NCBI GenBank assembly: GCA_017411435.1
Contig: JAFQQD010000031.1
Location: 1-64,000, forward strand
Reading direction: 5' to 3'
Length of the DNA stretch: 64,000 nt
Source of the DNA: Clostridia bacterium
GTDB taxonomy: Bacteria; Bacillota; Clostridia; UMGS1883
Positions 8,997 to 17,406 of this stretch are shown in pieces; position 1 is the stretch's first letter, and every line of letters begins with the position of its first letter. The translations under genes were made by a program, and so were the position numbers. The notes beneath the pieces are model-generated. The model was not told the origin of the DNA. It made no database searches and worked only from the letters and a program-made list of their open reading frames with translations.

Positions 8997-9632
8997 TCAA
9001 TCTTCTACATCAAAAAATTTCATGATTTCGGCATGCGGTCTGGGAATTACTTCACAACCGAATACTTCGCCGAGCTTTCTTGCGTTTGTGCAGCCTGCTT
9101 CCACACCTGCTTTTACTGCGGCAACATTACCTGTCACGATAAATGTAACAAGTCGTCCGCCGAGGCGCTTTTCAGTGTGAATTACGCGTACATTGGCAGC
9201 CTTGAGCATTTCATCAAGTCCGCTGATTGCGGCAACAAGGCCCTGAACCTCAACAATACCGATTGCACTGTAGCTTTTGCTCTGGTCAACAACGGGAGCC
9301 TTTTTACCGAGTTTTTTATTGAATTTATCGCGGTTGATATCAAGAAGATATGCCATCGGCTCTGTCTTATCGTCAGGATGAGCAATAACATGTGAAACGA
9401 TGTACTTACCCTGTCCTTCGGCATATTTTTTTGCAGCGGCAATCGCTGACTGAACCGCACTTGTTTCGCCTTCAATCTTGACTTCCATTACAAGCGGTGC
9501 AGGAACATCAGTTCTGATGGGACGGTTTCTGTCAAAAGCAATTACTCTTACATCGGCTGTTTTTGCGCAGAGGTCTGCAACGCAAACTGCCGTTGTAAAA
9601 CTATATACTTCTATCATTCCTAATGCTTTCAT
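8997..9632 (-). CDS. BMC-T tandem shell protein
   Basis: 211 residues with two fused BMC domains (about 1-95 and 118-205), so it forms trimeric pseudo-hexamers in the shell. The first domain is divergent (KALGMIEVYSFTTAVCVAD). The second is close to the BMC-H proteins here (AIGIVEVQGLVAAI near residue 120, then VIPRPH near 197). It is not the PduT type, since it lacks the CPGKY cysteine. Such trimers often form larger, gated pores for cofactors or bulky metabolites; which one here cannot be read. AGAGGT precedes the ATG. Confidence 0.9.
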   Translation of the reverse strand: MKALGMIEVYSFTTAVCVADLCAKTADVRVIAFDRNRPIRTDVPAPLVMEVKIEGETSAVQSAIAAAKKYAEGQGKYIVSHVIAHPDDKTEPMAYLLDINRDKFNKKLGKKAPVVDQSKSYSAIGIVEVQGLVAAISGLDEMLKAANVRVIHTEKRLGGRLVTFIVTGNVAAVKAGVEAGCTNARKLGEVFGCEVIPRPHAEIMKFFDVED

Positions 9633-9647
9633 TTAGCAAAACCTCTC

Positions 9648-11039
9648 TTATACTATATGGAATCCATCCACCATTACACAGCGTCTTGCACGAGTGAATG
9701 AGTGCGCAGCGGTCAAGCCTTCGCCTGTAGGACCTGCAATTGTGAATGTTGTATACCCTTCTCCGCCTGCACCGATACCTGCATATGAGGGTGCATTCTT
9801 AACAAAGATTGTTGTTTCAACCTCACGCGCGAAACGGGTAAGGTTATCAACATTCTTGGAATGAATGTGCGCACTGTGGCGTCTGCCGTTTTCCGCCTTA
9901 ACACCGTACTCGATAGCCTGGTTGATGTCGTTTACGCGTACGATAGGAAGAATGGGCATCATAAGTTCGGTCTGTACGAAAGGATGGTTAAAGTCTGTCT
10001 CGCAGATGATAAGTCTGGGATCAGCCTCAATGCCGATAGCCTTGAGGAATACCTTTGCATCCTTACCAACAAATTTCTTATTTATAACAAGCTTTCCGTC
10101 CTTTTCAACAAGTGCTACCTTGATGAGTTTATCAATATCAGCACCTTTTACAAGATATGCTCCGTTTTCAAGCATGCTTGAAATAAGCGCGTCTGCTACA
10201 GAAGAAACTACTAAACATTCCTTCTCTGCAATACAGGGAAGATTGTTGTCAAAGCTTGCACCTGCAACAATATCTGCACCTGCTTTTTTGATGTCTGCTG
10301 TTTCGTCAACGATAACGGGAGGATTACCCTCACCTGCGCCGATAGCCTTCTTACCTGATGAAAGAAGCATCTTAACAACGCCGGGACCACCTGTTGCAAC
10401 AAGCATCTTGACGCACTTAGCCTTTACCATCTCGTCAGATGTTTTCATAGTGGGGTTAGCCACTGATACTACAAGGTTTTCGGGGCCGCCTGCCTCAAGT
10501 ATTGCGCGGTTAACAAGGTCAACTGCAGTATTTGAAGTAAGCTTTGCACCGGGATGGGGGTTAAATACTACTGCATTACCGGCTGCAATCATACCCATTG
10601 AATTACAGATTACAGTTTCGCTGGGGTTTGTTGAAGGTGTGATACTGCCGATAATTCCGTAAGGAGCCATTTCAACAAGTGTAAGGCCGGCATCTCCTGT
10701 CCAAACCTTGGGGTCAAGGTCTTCTGTACCGGGAGTTTTGCTTGCTACAAGCTGATGCTTGATAACCTTATCACTTACTCTGCCCATACCTGTTTCTTTA
10801 ACGCCGAGCTCAGCAAGCATCTGCGCGTTATTGAGAGTATATTCACGGATTTTCTCAATCATTTTTTCACGCTGAGCAACTGTATAAGAACGGAATTTCT
10901 TATATGCAACTTCTGCTGCTGCAAGAGCATCGCTCATTTCGTCAAATACGCCAAGGAGCTTTTTCTCCTTCTTATTCTGCATTCCCATTTCTGAAAGAAC
11001 GCTTTCAACAATCTGACTTATGTACTTTTCATCTACCAT
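9648..11039 (-). CDS. pduP: CoA-acylating aldehyde dehydrogenase PduP
   Basis: 463-residue acylating aldehyde dehydrogenase that oxidises propanal (or acetaldehyde) with NAD+ and CoA to the acyl-CoA. Residues 4-18 (KYISQIVESVLSEMG) are a classic N-terminal encapsulation peptide, followed by a linker and the ALDH core from about residue 28. The catalytic cysteine lies in NLPCIAEKECLVV near residue 269. It shares its targeting helix pattern (QIVxxVLSEM) with the alcohol dehydrogenase of the operon. An AGGGGGC element precedes the ATG. Confidence 0.93.
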   Translation of the reverse strand: MVDEKYISQIVESVLSEMGMQNKKEKKLLGVFDEMSDALAAAEVAYKKFRSYTVAQREKMIEKIREYTLNNAQMLAELGVKETGMGRVSDKVIKHQLVASKTPGTEDLDPKVWTGDAGLTLVEMAPYGIIGSITPSTNPSETVICNSMGMIAAGNAVVFNPHPGAKLTSNTAVDLVNRAILEAGGPENLVVSVANPTMKTSDEMVKAKCVKMLVATGGPGVVKMLLSSGKKAIGAGEGNPPVIVDETADIKKAGADIVAGASFDNNLPCIAEKECLVVSSVADALISSMLENGAYLVKGADIDKLIKVALVEKDGKLVINKKFVGKDAKVFLKAIGIEADPRLIICETDFNHPFVQTELMMPILPIVRVNDINQAIEYGVKAENGRRHSAHIHSKNVDNLTRFAREVETTIFVKNAPSYAGIGAGGEGYTTFTIAGPTGEGLTAAHSFTRARRCVMVDGFHIV

Positions 11040-11057
11040 TTTTTACGCCCCCTGTGA

Positions 11058-11606
11058 TTAAAGTATATTCTTCCACAAATCCTGTGAAGGTCTGGGAATT
11101 ACTACGCTGTCAAGATACATTCCGCCATCCTGACATTCTTTCTTTGCTTTTTCAATTGCTGCGGTAACTGCGCTGATGCTGCCTGTAACAAGCACATAGC
11201 TCTTACCGCACATACCGCGTGCAAGTCGTACTTCAATAAGCTCGACCATAGAAGTTTTAACTGTGTTATCTGCTGCAACAACGGCTGCTGCTGCACTGTA
11301 TGTTTCAAATACACCAAGTGCCTCAACCTCATTAACCTGAGTTGCACCGCAAATTGCAGGAAGAAGATCCTTGTGCGGATTTCCAAGCACAAAGCTGTCA
11401 ATAAGTTTTGCGCTGAATCTTGTTGTGCAGGTATCAACTGCCGCCTTTACTGCACTGATTTCACCTGCAAAAACTACCATATATTTACCGGGACAAACTG
11501 TGCTTGCCTCAATAATTTCAACATCGGCTGTTTTTACGATAGTATCTGCAGCCTGCATACCTGTCGAAACAGTTGAGTATTCTACCATTCCAATTGCTTT
11601 ATTCAT
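11058..11606 (-). CDS. pduT: PduT-like BMC-T shell protein with Fe-S pore cysteine
   Basis: 182 residues with two BMC domains (about 1-90 and 93-182). Cys38 lies in STVCPGKYM, the place and context of the cysteine that in Salmonella PduT holds a [4Fe-4S] cluster at the trimer axis. Together with the adjacent PduS-like flavin/Fe-S protein this suggests a path for electrons across the shell. AGAAAGGA precedes the ATG. The gene is eight bases from pduS. Confidence 0.9.
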   Translation of the reverse strand: MNKAIGMVEYSTVSTGMQAADTIVKTADVEIIEASTVCPGKYMVVFAGEISAVKAAVDTCTTRFSAKLIDSFVLGNPHKDLLPAICGATQVNEVEALGVFETYSAAAAVVAADNTVKTSMVELIEVRLARGMCGKSYVLVTGSISAVTAAIEKAKKECQDGGMYLDSVVIPRPSQDLWKNIL

Positions 11607-11613
11607 TTAGGTA

Positions 11614-12948
11614 TCATTTCCTTTCTGCAGATTTTATAACTATCATATCATCGCTTACTTTAAGCACCTTTCCATTCACGGGTGAGTGAATCGGAAGACC
11701 AAGTGCTTTTTCGGGAGCATTTGCAACAATATCTCCCATTTTAACACTGTCGCCTTCACAAACAGCAGGCACGCTCGGTGCACCGATATTCTGACGCAGT
11801 GAAATGTAAAGAGTTTTTACCTTAACCTCTTCATCAGTAAGAAGAGACGGGTTATTGTACTTTTCAAGGTCAAGCTTCTGCCTGAGTCTTGATGTTGTGA
11901 GGCGGCGCATCTTCCTTTCGGGAAGTGGATGCGCCTCTATTTTATCGGTATTTTTAATACCGTTTTTCGCAAGAGTCTGTTTTGCCACACCGATAAGCGT
12001 TCTGGGATTAAGCCCCTGCTTGCAGGCAACCATTTCACAAAGTCCGCACTGTGAACAGTACTGTGTGTTTAAGTATGCCTGTGTATCGGTAGCATCGTCA
12101 CTTTTCACACCGCGCATAAATCTATGCGGTTCAATAGGATAACCGAGAAGGTGTCTTGGGCACATATCTGTACACATCTGACACTGACAGCAGGCTGACA
12201 TTGCACGGCGCTTGAGCACACGGGCATTCTGTCTGCGAGTCATAATTACAGGGTTATCTTCGGGGAGTACCAAAATACCGTTAGTAGTTTTGGTTACTGT
12301 TTCAGTTTCCTTTGCAAGCCTTCCTGTCATCGGACCGCCACTTAAAATTGCGGTGTTTTCCTCTGTCACTCCCCCTGAAAGCTCAACAAGGTAAGTAAGG
12401 GGTGTTCCGAGCGGAACACGGTAAGTCTGCGGATTTTTCACTGCTCCGCCTACGGTTACATACTTATGTGTAACCTTTTCGCCGTTAAGTGCGTGATAAA
12501 TATTTAATACGGTTTCTACATTGTAGACTATAACGCCTACATCAATGGGAAGTCCCCCTGCAGGAACTGTGCGTCCGGTCACATCGTGAATGAGGACAAT
12601 TTCGTCACCTGCAGGGTAAACTTCGTACAGATAGTCTGTTTTACCATTTTTGAAGGGCTGAATATCTCTTTCAACCGCCTCGGCAGTGGTTTTGTAGCCA
12701 CGCTTCATTGCGATATGAAACTCCTTCGCCCCTATGCACTGACACATTTTGTCAAGTGTGCTTATAATCTCAAAAGAATAACGCTTGAGAAGCTGACGGT
12801 GAAGTCTGAAAAGAGGTTCACACTCAGCACAGTTTAAGATAATTGTATCTGCTTTGTCGCTGAGCTTTGCATATGACGGAAATCCGGCACCGCCACATCC
12901 CGCTATGCCTGCATCTTTTATTAAACTTTTAAGCTCGTCTAACTTCAT
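11614..12948 (-). CDS. pduS: PduS/RnfC-like Fe-S flavoprotein
   Basis: 444-residue electron transfer protein. It opens with a glycine-rich NADH/FMN region (AGCGGAGFPSYAKL, residues 16-29) and LNCAECEPL. Two [4Fe-4S] motifs follow, CCQCQMCTDMCP (near residue 254) and CSQCGLCEMVACKQ (near 298). A C-terminal barrel-like domain ends IHSPVNGKVLKVSDD. In Pdu compartments it recycles cofactors and interacts with PduT. In a B12-independent GRM locus it cannot serve cobalamin reduction, so NAD(H) recycling or electron transfer through PduT is the likely job. Confidence 0.88.
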   Translation of the reverse strand: MKLDELKSLIKDAGIAGCGGAGFPSYAKLSDKADTIILNCAECEPLFRLHRQLLKRYSFEIISTLDKMCQCIGAKEFHIAMKRGYKTTAEAVERDIQPFKNGKTDYLYEVYPAGDEIVLIHDVTGRTVPAGGLPIDVGVIVYNVETVLNIYHALNGEKVTHKYVTVGGAVKNPQTYRVPLGTPLTYLVELSGGVTEENTAILSGGPMTGRLAKETETVTKTTNGILVLPEDNPVIMTRRQNARVLKRRAMSACCQCQMCTDMCPRHLLGYPIEPHRFMRGVKSDDATDTQAYLNTQYCSQCGLCEMVACKQGLNPRTLIGVAKQTLAKNGIKNTDKIEAHPLPERKMRRLTTSRLRQKLDLEKYNNPSLLTDEEVKVKTLYISLRQNIGAPSVPAVCEGDSVKMGDIVANAPEKALGLPIHSPVNGKVLKVSDDMIVIKSAERK

Positions 12949-12969
12949 AGCTATCCCTTCCTGAAATTA

Positions 12970-13236
12970 TCATTTTATTGATGAAAGGTCATCAATAATT
13001 CCGACAATAGCTGCATCGATGGGAGCAGTATTCTGCTCAATACCGATTCTTGCCGCGCTGCCTGTTGCAACAAGAACTGCTTCGCCGAGGCCTGCACCGA
13101 CATTGTCAACTGCGACAATGCGCTGCTTTTTATCGCCGTAGCCTTCGATAGTTTCAACTATCATAAACTTGTTGCCTACAAGATTTTCGTTCTTCCGTGT
13201 TGAAACAACACTTCCGACAACTTTACCAATTAACAT
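12970..13236 (-). CDS. eutN: BMC-P pentameric vertex protein (EutN/CcmL family)
   Basis: 88-residue EutN/CcmL/PduN family protein, forming the pentamers that close the shell's vertices. It has the family's opening MLIGKVVGSVVSTRK, the central VDNVGAGLGEAVLVATGSAAR and the ending VGIIDDL. It is the only vertex protein in the window and so presumably serves both BMC loci. A GGGGGAA ribosome binding site precedes the ATG. Confidence 0.95.
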   Translation of the reverse strand: MLIGKVVGSVVSTRKNENLVGNKFMIVETIEGYGDKKQRIVAVDNVGAGLGEAVLVATGSAARIGIEQNTAPIDAAIVGIIDDLSSIK

Positions 13237-13250
13237 TTTTATTCCCCCAA

Positions 13251-13652
13251 TTATTTAAGAGTGGGAAGAATCTTTTCAACATCGCCGTGAGGACGGGGAA
13301 TAACATGAACTGCTACGAGCTCGCCAAGTTTTCCAGCGTTTGCGCCACCTGCTTCAACAGCTGCCTTAACGGCGCCTACATCGCCACGAACCATAACGCT
13401 TACAAGACCGCTACCGATCTTTTCTGTACCGATAAGTGTTACATTTGCTGCCTTGAGCATTGAATCTGCTGCTTCAATTGCTGCTACAAGACCTCTTGTT
13501 TCAATCATACCTAATGCTTCCTGAGTCATAACCTTTTTTACCTCCTTTTTAATTTCAACAGTAGCCGCTGCCTTTTCGCCAGCTACCTTGGGTTCAGCTG
13601 CCTTCTTGGGAGCTGCTTTTTTTGTAGTAGTCTGAGTTTTCTTTTCAGCCAT
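13251..13652 (-). CDS. BMC-H shell protein with basic N-terminal extension and internal start
   Basis: 133 residues: a 41-residue Lys/Ala/Thr-rich extension ([20 protein letters not shown] at its start), then a complete BMC-H domain beginning [13 protein letters not shown] at Met42, with the pore loop KIGSGL. The codons for KKEVKK just before Met42 contain GGAGGT, ten bases from the ATG at 13529, an excellent internal ribosome binding site. The upstream start has its own weaker AGGGTGAG. So a long and a short form are probably made, as known for PduB/PduB'. The core is almost identical to the BMC-H proteins at 13671 and 44551. Confidence 0.92.
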   Translation of the reverse strand: MAEKKTQTTTKKAAPKKAAEPKVAGEKAAATVEIKKEVKKVMTQEALGMIETRGLVAAIEAADSMLKAANVTLIGTEKIGSGLVSVMVRGDVGAVKAAVEAGGANAGKLGELVAVHVIPRPHGDVEKILPTLK

Positions 13653-13670
13653 TTTGACTCACCCTTTTAA

Positions 13671-13946
13671 TTATAATGTGGGAAGAATCTTTTCAACATC
13701 GCCATGAGGACGGGGAATAACATGAACTGCTACGAGCTCACCAAGTCTGCCTGCGCATGTGCTGCCAGCTTCAACAGCTGCCTTAACTGCGCCTACATCG
13801 CCACGAACCATAACGCTTACAAGACCGCTACCGATCTTTTCTGTACCGATGAGTGATACCTCTGCAGCCTTTACCATTGCGTCTGCTGCTTCAATTGCTG
13901 CTACAAGACCTCTTGTTTCGATCATACCTAATGCTTCCTGTGCCAT
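13671..13946 (-). CDS. BMC-H shell protein
   Basis: 91-residue single-domain hexameric shell protein (PduA/EutM family). It starts [20 protein letters not shown], has the pore motif KIGSGL near residue 37 and ends [16 protein letters not shown]. It differs by only a handful of residues from the neighbouring extended BMC-H and the satellite BMC-H, so these are recent paralogues that can probably mix in one shell. AGGAGGT precedes the ATG. A Cys in place of Asn (STCAGRL) distinguishes it from its neighbour's GANAGKL. Confidence 0.95.
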   Translation of the reverse strand: MAQEALGMIETRGLVAAIEAADAMVKAAEVSLIGTEKIGSGLVSVMVRGDVGAVKAAVEAGSTCAGRLGELVAVHVIPRPHGDVEKILPTL

Positions 13947-13983
13947 TTTAGTACCTCCTAAAATATTTATAAATTAAAATTAA

Positions 13984-15186
13984 TTACTCATTGATGATGG
14001 CAATCTTGAGACCTTCCATCTTGAGGTTTGTCTCGTGTGCCTCGTTGATTTGTGAAAGCGGATAACGATGAGTTATGAGCTTGCTCATAGGAAGTCCGAT
14101 ACCCTTCGCACGCTTTAAGAAATCAAATGTTGTTGCGTAATCACGGAGTGTGTATACCCATGAACCGACTGTTGTGATTTCCTTTGAACAGATGTCAAAA
14201 TGCGGATTGATTGTCGCATCGCCACCGTTGATGAAGAAACCAAGTTCACAAAGGCCGCCGCCGTTTCTGATGAACTTATAGATATTGCTGTGTGCAATAG
14301 GTGAACCTGTGCACTGGAATGCAAAGTCTGCAAGGTAGCCGCCAAATGATTTTTCAACTGCACCTGCAAGTGCTTCGATTCCCTTATGTTCCTTGAAGTT
14401 AACGGTTTTATTTGCGCCCATTTCCTTAGCAAAGTCAAGACGCTTCTGCTCACCGTCAACTGCAGTGATGTTTTCAACACCCATTGTACGAAGAATTGCA
14501 ATACAGATAAGACCGATAGGTCCGCATCCCTGAACAACAACACGGCTGTTGAATCTGAGAATTCCTGTAGTCTTCGCACGCTCTACTGCGTGAATAAGTA
14601 CTGCGCAAGGCTCAATAAGGATTCTTGAATCAAGGTCAAGATCGCTTACATTGAATACTGTTGAGCCACCGCGGATAACCATATAGTCTGCAAACCAACC
14701 GTTAAGATGAATATCATCATCAGGAAGGAGACCATATACATCGGCACCGCCGACATTCTGCTTATTAAGGTCAAACATTGTGATATCGGGGTTATCCTTG
14801 AAAATCATACAAGTAACAACCTTATCACCAACTGAGAGAGGCTTTCCTGCGCTGTCCTTCTTAACATTCTTACCCATCTTTACGATTTCGCCTGTACCCT
14901 CGTGACCGAGAACTACGGGGATAAGACCGAAGGGGTCGCGCTTAAATTCGTGTGCATCTGTTCCGCAAACGCCGCAGCCTTCAACCTTTACCAAAATATC
15001 GTCATCACCAAGCTCAGGAATAGGAAATTCCTTGATGTCGTAATGCTCAAGCTTTGTGAGCATTGCCGCGCGGCTTGTAGATGGGATAGGACCGGAAGAA
15101 GCTGACTTCGCTGCTGCGGGAGCACCGTTCATCTCACTCAGAACCTGCGCAACTATCTGTTGAATTTTTTCTGAATTGATGTCCAT
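13984..15186 (-). CDS. Zn-dependent alcohol dehydrogenase with encapsulation peptide
   Basis: 400-residue medium-chain (MDR) dehydrogenase. Residues 4-19 (SEKIQQIVAQVLSEMN) form an encapsulation helix, followed by an Ala/Ser/Pro linker and the enzyme from about residue 38. Catalytic zinc ligands are visible in GCGVCGTDAHEF and LGHEG, and the NAD-binding loop in GCGPIGLICIA. No structural-zinc cysteine quartet is seen. It probably reduces lactaldehyde to 1,2-propanediol, or propanal to propanol, to balance NADH inside the compartment. It replaces the iron-type PduQ of classical Pdu loci. AAAGGA precedes the ATG. Confidence 0.85.
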   Translation of the reverse strand: MDINSEKIQQIVAQVLSEMNGAPAAAKSASSGPIPSTSRAAMLTKLEHYDIKEFPIPELGDDDILVKVEGCGVCGTDAHEFKRDPFGLIPVVLGHEGTGEIVKMGKNVKKDSAGKPLSVGDKVVTCMIFKDNPDITMFDLNKQNVGGADVYGLLPDDDIHLNGWFADYMVIRGGSTVFNVSDLDLDSRILIEPCAVLIHAVERAKTTGILRFNSRVVVQGCGPIGLICIAILRTMGVENITAVDGEQKRLDFAKEMGANKTVNFKEHKGIEALAGAVEKSFGGYLADFAFQCTGSPIAHSNIYKFIRNGGGLCELGFFINGGDATINPHFDICSKEITTVGSWVYTLRDYATTFDFLKRAKGIGLPMSKLITHRYPLSQINEAHETNLKMEGLKIAIINE

Positions 15187-15217
15187 GTGTCTTAGTCCTT
15201 TCTATATGAACTTAAAA

Positions 15218-16030
15218 TTACTTGCCGAGAGATTCGATAACCTTCTTTGTAATTGCAGCTACGAGGTCACCGTCTGCAGCACCGCCGCCTACACCGTGTG
15301 CTACTGAGCAACCGCCGCAAGCGTGACAGCTGTTCTTGCCGCCTACGCAGATGTCTGCAGGATGCTTACCCTTAAGACCGAACTGACGGCGGATTTCGTA
15401 AAGACCCTTAACCTGCTCGTCACTAAGCTCCTTAGGACCGCCAAGCGCTCTTGCATTGAAGAGAAGCTGTGCGTAGAATTCAAGAGATTCCATCTTGTGA
15501 TATGCAGCAAGAAGTGAATCGCTAAATGAAAGAGCACCGTGGTTTGCAAGAAGAACTGCATCAAAGTAAGGAAGATACTTTTCAACTGCATCGGGGATTT
15601 CATTTGTAGAAGGTGTGCCATACTCAGCAATCGGAACACAGCCAAGAGCAATTACTGCCTCAGGCATGATGGGCTGAGTAAGCGGAATACCTGCAATAGC
15701 GAAAGATGTTGCATAGATGGGATGAGCATGAACAACACTCTTAACATCGGGGCGATGCTTATAAACTCTCATATGCATCTTGATTTCGCTTGAGGGCTTG
15801 AATGAGCCGTTTGCTTCAAGAACATTACCCTCTTTGTCAACACGGCAGATGTAGTCAGGAGTCATAAAGCCCTTACTTACGCCTGTGGGTGTGCAGAGGA
15901 ATTCGTTGTCGTTAATCTTTACAGAGATGTTACCATCGTTTGCAGCAACCATACCTCTGTCGTAGATACGCTTACCGATTTCGCAAATTTGTTTTTTGAT
16001 TTCGTACTCGTTTACCATATTTTCATTCAT
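15218..16030 (-). CDS. Class II aldolase (fuculose/rhamnulose-phosphate type) with C-terminal encapsulation peptide
   Basis: 270-residue zinc aldolase of the FucA/AraD fold. It has the nucleophilic region GNISVK, the substrate loop TPTGVSKG, zinc histidines in VHAHPIYA (near residue 100) and ANHGALSF (near 163). After the domain comes a cysteine-rich linker (CVGGKNSCHACGGCSVAHG) and a terminal encapsulation helix (DLVAAITKKVIESLGK). It probably splits L-fuculose-1-phosphate or a similar deoxy-ketose phosphate into DHAP and lactaldehyde. ATG 16030 abuts the AAAGG; Met5 at 16018 may be the true start. First gene of the main BMC operon. Confidence 0.88.
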   Translation of the reverse strand: MNENMVNEYEIKKQICEIGKRIYDRGMVAANDGNISVKINDNEFLCTPTGVSKGFMTPDYICRVDKEGNVLEANGSFKPSSEIKMHMRVYKHRPDVKSVVHAHPIYATSFAIAGIPLTQPIMPEAVIALGCVPIAEYGTPSTNEIPDAVEKYLPYFDAVLLANHGALSFSDSLLAAYHKMESLEFYAQLLFNARALGGPKELSDEQVKGLYEIRRQFGLKGKHPADICVGGKNSCHACGGCSVAHGVGGGAADGDLVAAITKKVIESLGK

Positions 16031-16063
16031 CCTTTCAAAAAAGAATTAAATTTATTTGCTTAT

Positions 16064-16092
16064 ATTTTATAATATTTTCGACCTTTTGTCAA
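16064..16092 (-). promoter_or_regulatory. Promoter of the main BMC operon
   Basis: Minus-strand TTGACA and TAAAAT with a 17-base spacer, about 35 bases upstream of the aldolase start. The triplicated operator lies ten bases upstream of the -35 box. Confidence 0.8.
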
Positions 16093-16101
16093 CAGTTTTT
16101 G

Positions 16102-16131
16102 TGTGTTTTTCTGTGGTTTTGTGTGTTTTTT
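16102..16131. promoter_or_regulatory. BMC operator A: three 10-bp direct repeats
   Basis: Plus-strand repeats TGTGTTTTTC, TGTGGTTTTG and TGTGTTTTTT follow each other without spacing, giving an exact 10-bp period. The same TGTG-N-TTTT triplet stands before the two other BMC promoters. It is a candidate operator for the DeoR protein at 7562-8329. Confidence 0.65.
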
Positions 16132-16234
16132 TACGCTTTTTCGATAAATTTTCAACATTTTTTGCTGTTTTGCCCTTGCCCGATGTGGTTTTTACAAAGA
16201 TTTTCCCACATCAGTGCATCAATTTTTTGTTTTT

Positions 16235-16603
16235 TTAAGTCCTTGTAATCGGGCAAACTGTGAATCCCAGAGTTTTTTCAGCATAGTGGCAAAGTGCTTC
16301 TACCGCTGATTGCACCTCGCTGACAGTTCCTGTTACTATAAGCGTACCGCTGAAGCGGTCAACAAACCCAAGCTCTACGCCTGACGCCTTGGTTGCTATA
16401 TCTCCTGCTATGATTGCAGTTTCGGCAGGAGACATCGTCACAATACCGATTGCAGATTTACTGTAATCCACCGCAGGGTCAAGACCAAGCTTTTTATAGA
16501 GGATTTTATCAGGGTTTGCAATCACATGCGCGAGGGTAATCTGCTTACCGGGTACAAGCTCCTGAATTATTCGCATTTTGCCACTTGTATCAAATTCGTT
16601 CAT
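16235..16603 (-). CDS. EutS/PduU-type permuted BMC-H shell protein
   Basis: 122-residue circularly permuted BMC shell protein. The order of motifs is IIQELVPGKQITLAHVIANP at the start, then GIVTMSPAETAIIAGDIA, GFVDRFSGTLIVTG and the C-terminal FTVCPITRT, the arrangement of EutS and PduU. These hexamers carry a beta-barrel cap over the pore. The gene follows the activase by three bases in the glycyl radical enzyme operon. A nearly identical paralogue is in the satellite locus. GGAGGG precedes the ATG. Confidence 0.93.
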   Translation of the reverse strand: MNEFDTSGKMRIIQELVPGKQITLAHVIANPDKILYKKLGLDPAVDYSKSAIGIVTMSPAETAIIAGDIATKASGVELGFVDRFSGTLIVTGTVSEVQSAVEALCHYAEKTLGFTVCPITRT

Positions 16604-16606
16604 GGG

Positions 16607-17392
16607 TTACCCTCCAATCTTGGCACGAAGGCCCTCTTCCTCACACACGCGCTTAAGTTTTTCCATATGCTCGTCTGACGGGGGAAGCACATCGCCCATA
16701 AGATAATCGCGGTCAAGCCCCGTATACTTATCCTTACCCAGTCTGTGATACGGAAGAAGGTTAATTTCATCAACACGCATTTGTGTCCTCGCAAAACGCG
16801 CAATTTCCCTTATTTCCTCTTCAGTATCGTTAAAGGTCGGGATAGTAGGAACTCTGACTATACATTTTTTTGCAAGCTGTGCAATTTTAACTGCATTTTC
16901 AAGAATCAGTTCGTTTGGCTGAGAAGTGAATTCTTTATGCTTTTCGCTATTTATATGTTTTATGTCGAGAAGATAAGTATCGATATACGGGAGCAAGCGC
17001 TCAATCGTTTCAAACTGCGCAAATCCCGTTGATTCTACGGCGGTATTCATACCTTGTCTTTTTGCAAGGCTCAAAAGAGCAAGCGCAAAATCAGGCTGAA
17101 GAAGCATCTCTCCGCCGGAAAGGGTAAGCCCCCCACCGCTTCTGCGGAAATATGCTGCGTCCTTCTTAACCTCTTCAATAACTTCTCCTGCAGTAACATC
17201 TCTGCCGATAAGTTTTGAGGCACCGTCAGTATTCATATGCTGAATTTCGAATTTCTGGGATTCGGGATTACAGCACCAACGACAGCGGAGCGCGCAGCCC
17301 TTCAAAAAGACAATCGTCCTTATGCCCGGGCCATCGTGCACACTATATTTCTGTATGTCGAAAATTCTTCCCGTAACTTTGGAAACATCCAT
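16607..17392 (-). CDS. Glycyl radical enzyme activase (radical SAM)
   Basis: 261-residue radical SAM enzyme that installs the glycyl radical. It has FDIQKYSVHDGPGIRT near the N-terminus, the cluster motif CALRCRWC (CxxxCxxC, near residue 33), and SGGEMLLQ near residue 97. The spacing after the cluster leaves no room for the ferredoxin-like insert with extra Fe-S clusters found in many GRE activases, so this is a short, single-cluster type. It is the only activase in the window, although two glycyl radical enzymes are present. It overlaps neither neighbour and follows the dehydratase by 14 bases. Confidence 0.9.
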   Translation of the reverse strand: MDVSKVTGRIFDIQKYSVHDGPGIRTIVFLKGCALRCRWCCNPESQKFEIQHMNTDGASKLIGRDVTAGEVIEEVKKDAAYFRRSGGGLTLSGGEMLLQPDFALALLSLAKRQGMNTAVESTGFAQFETIERLLPYIDTYLLDIKHINSEKHKEFTSQPNELILENAVKIAQLAKKCIVRVPTIPTFNDTEEEIREIARFARTQMRVDEINLLPYHRLGKDKYTGLDRDYLMGDVLPPSDEHMEKLKRVCEEEGLRAKIGG

Positions 17393-17406
17393 AATTATTC
17401 ATTCCT

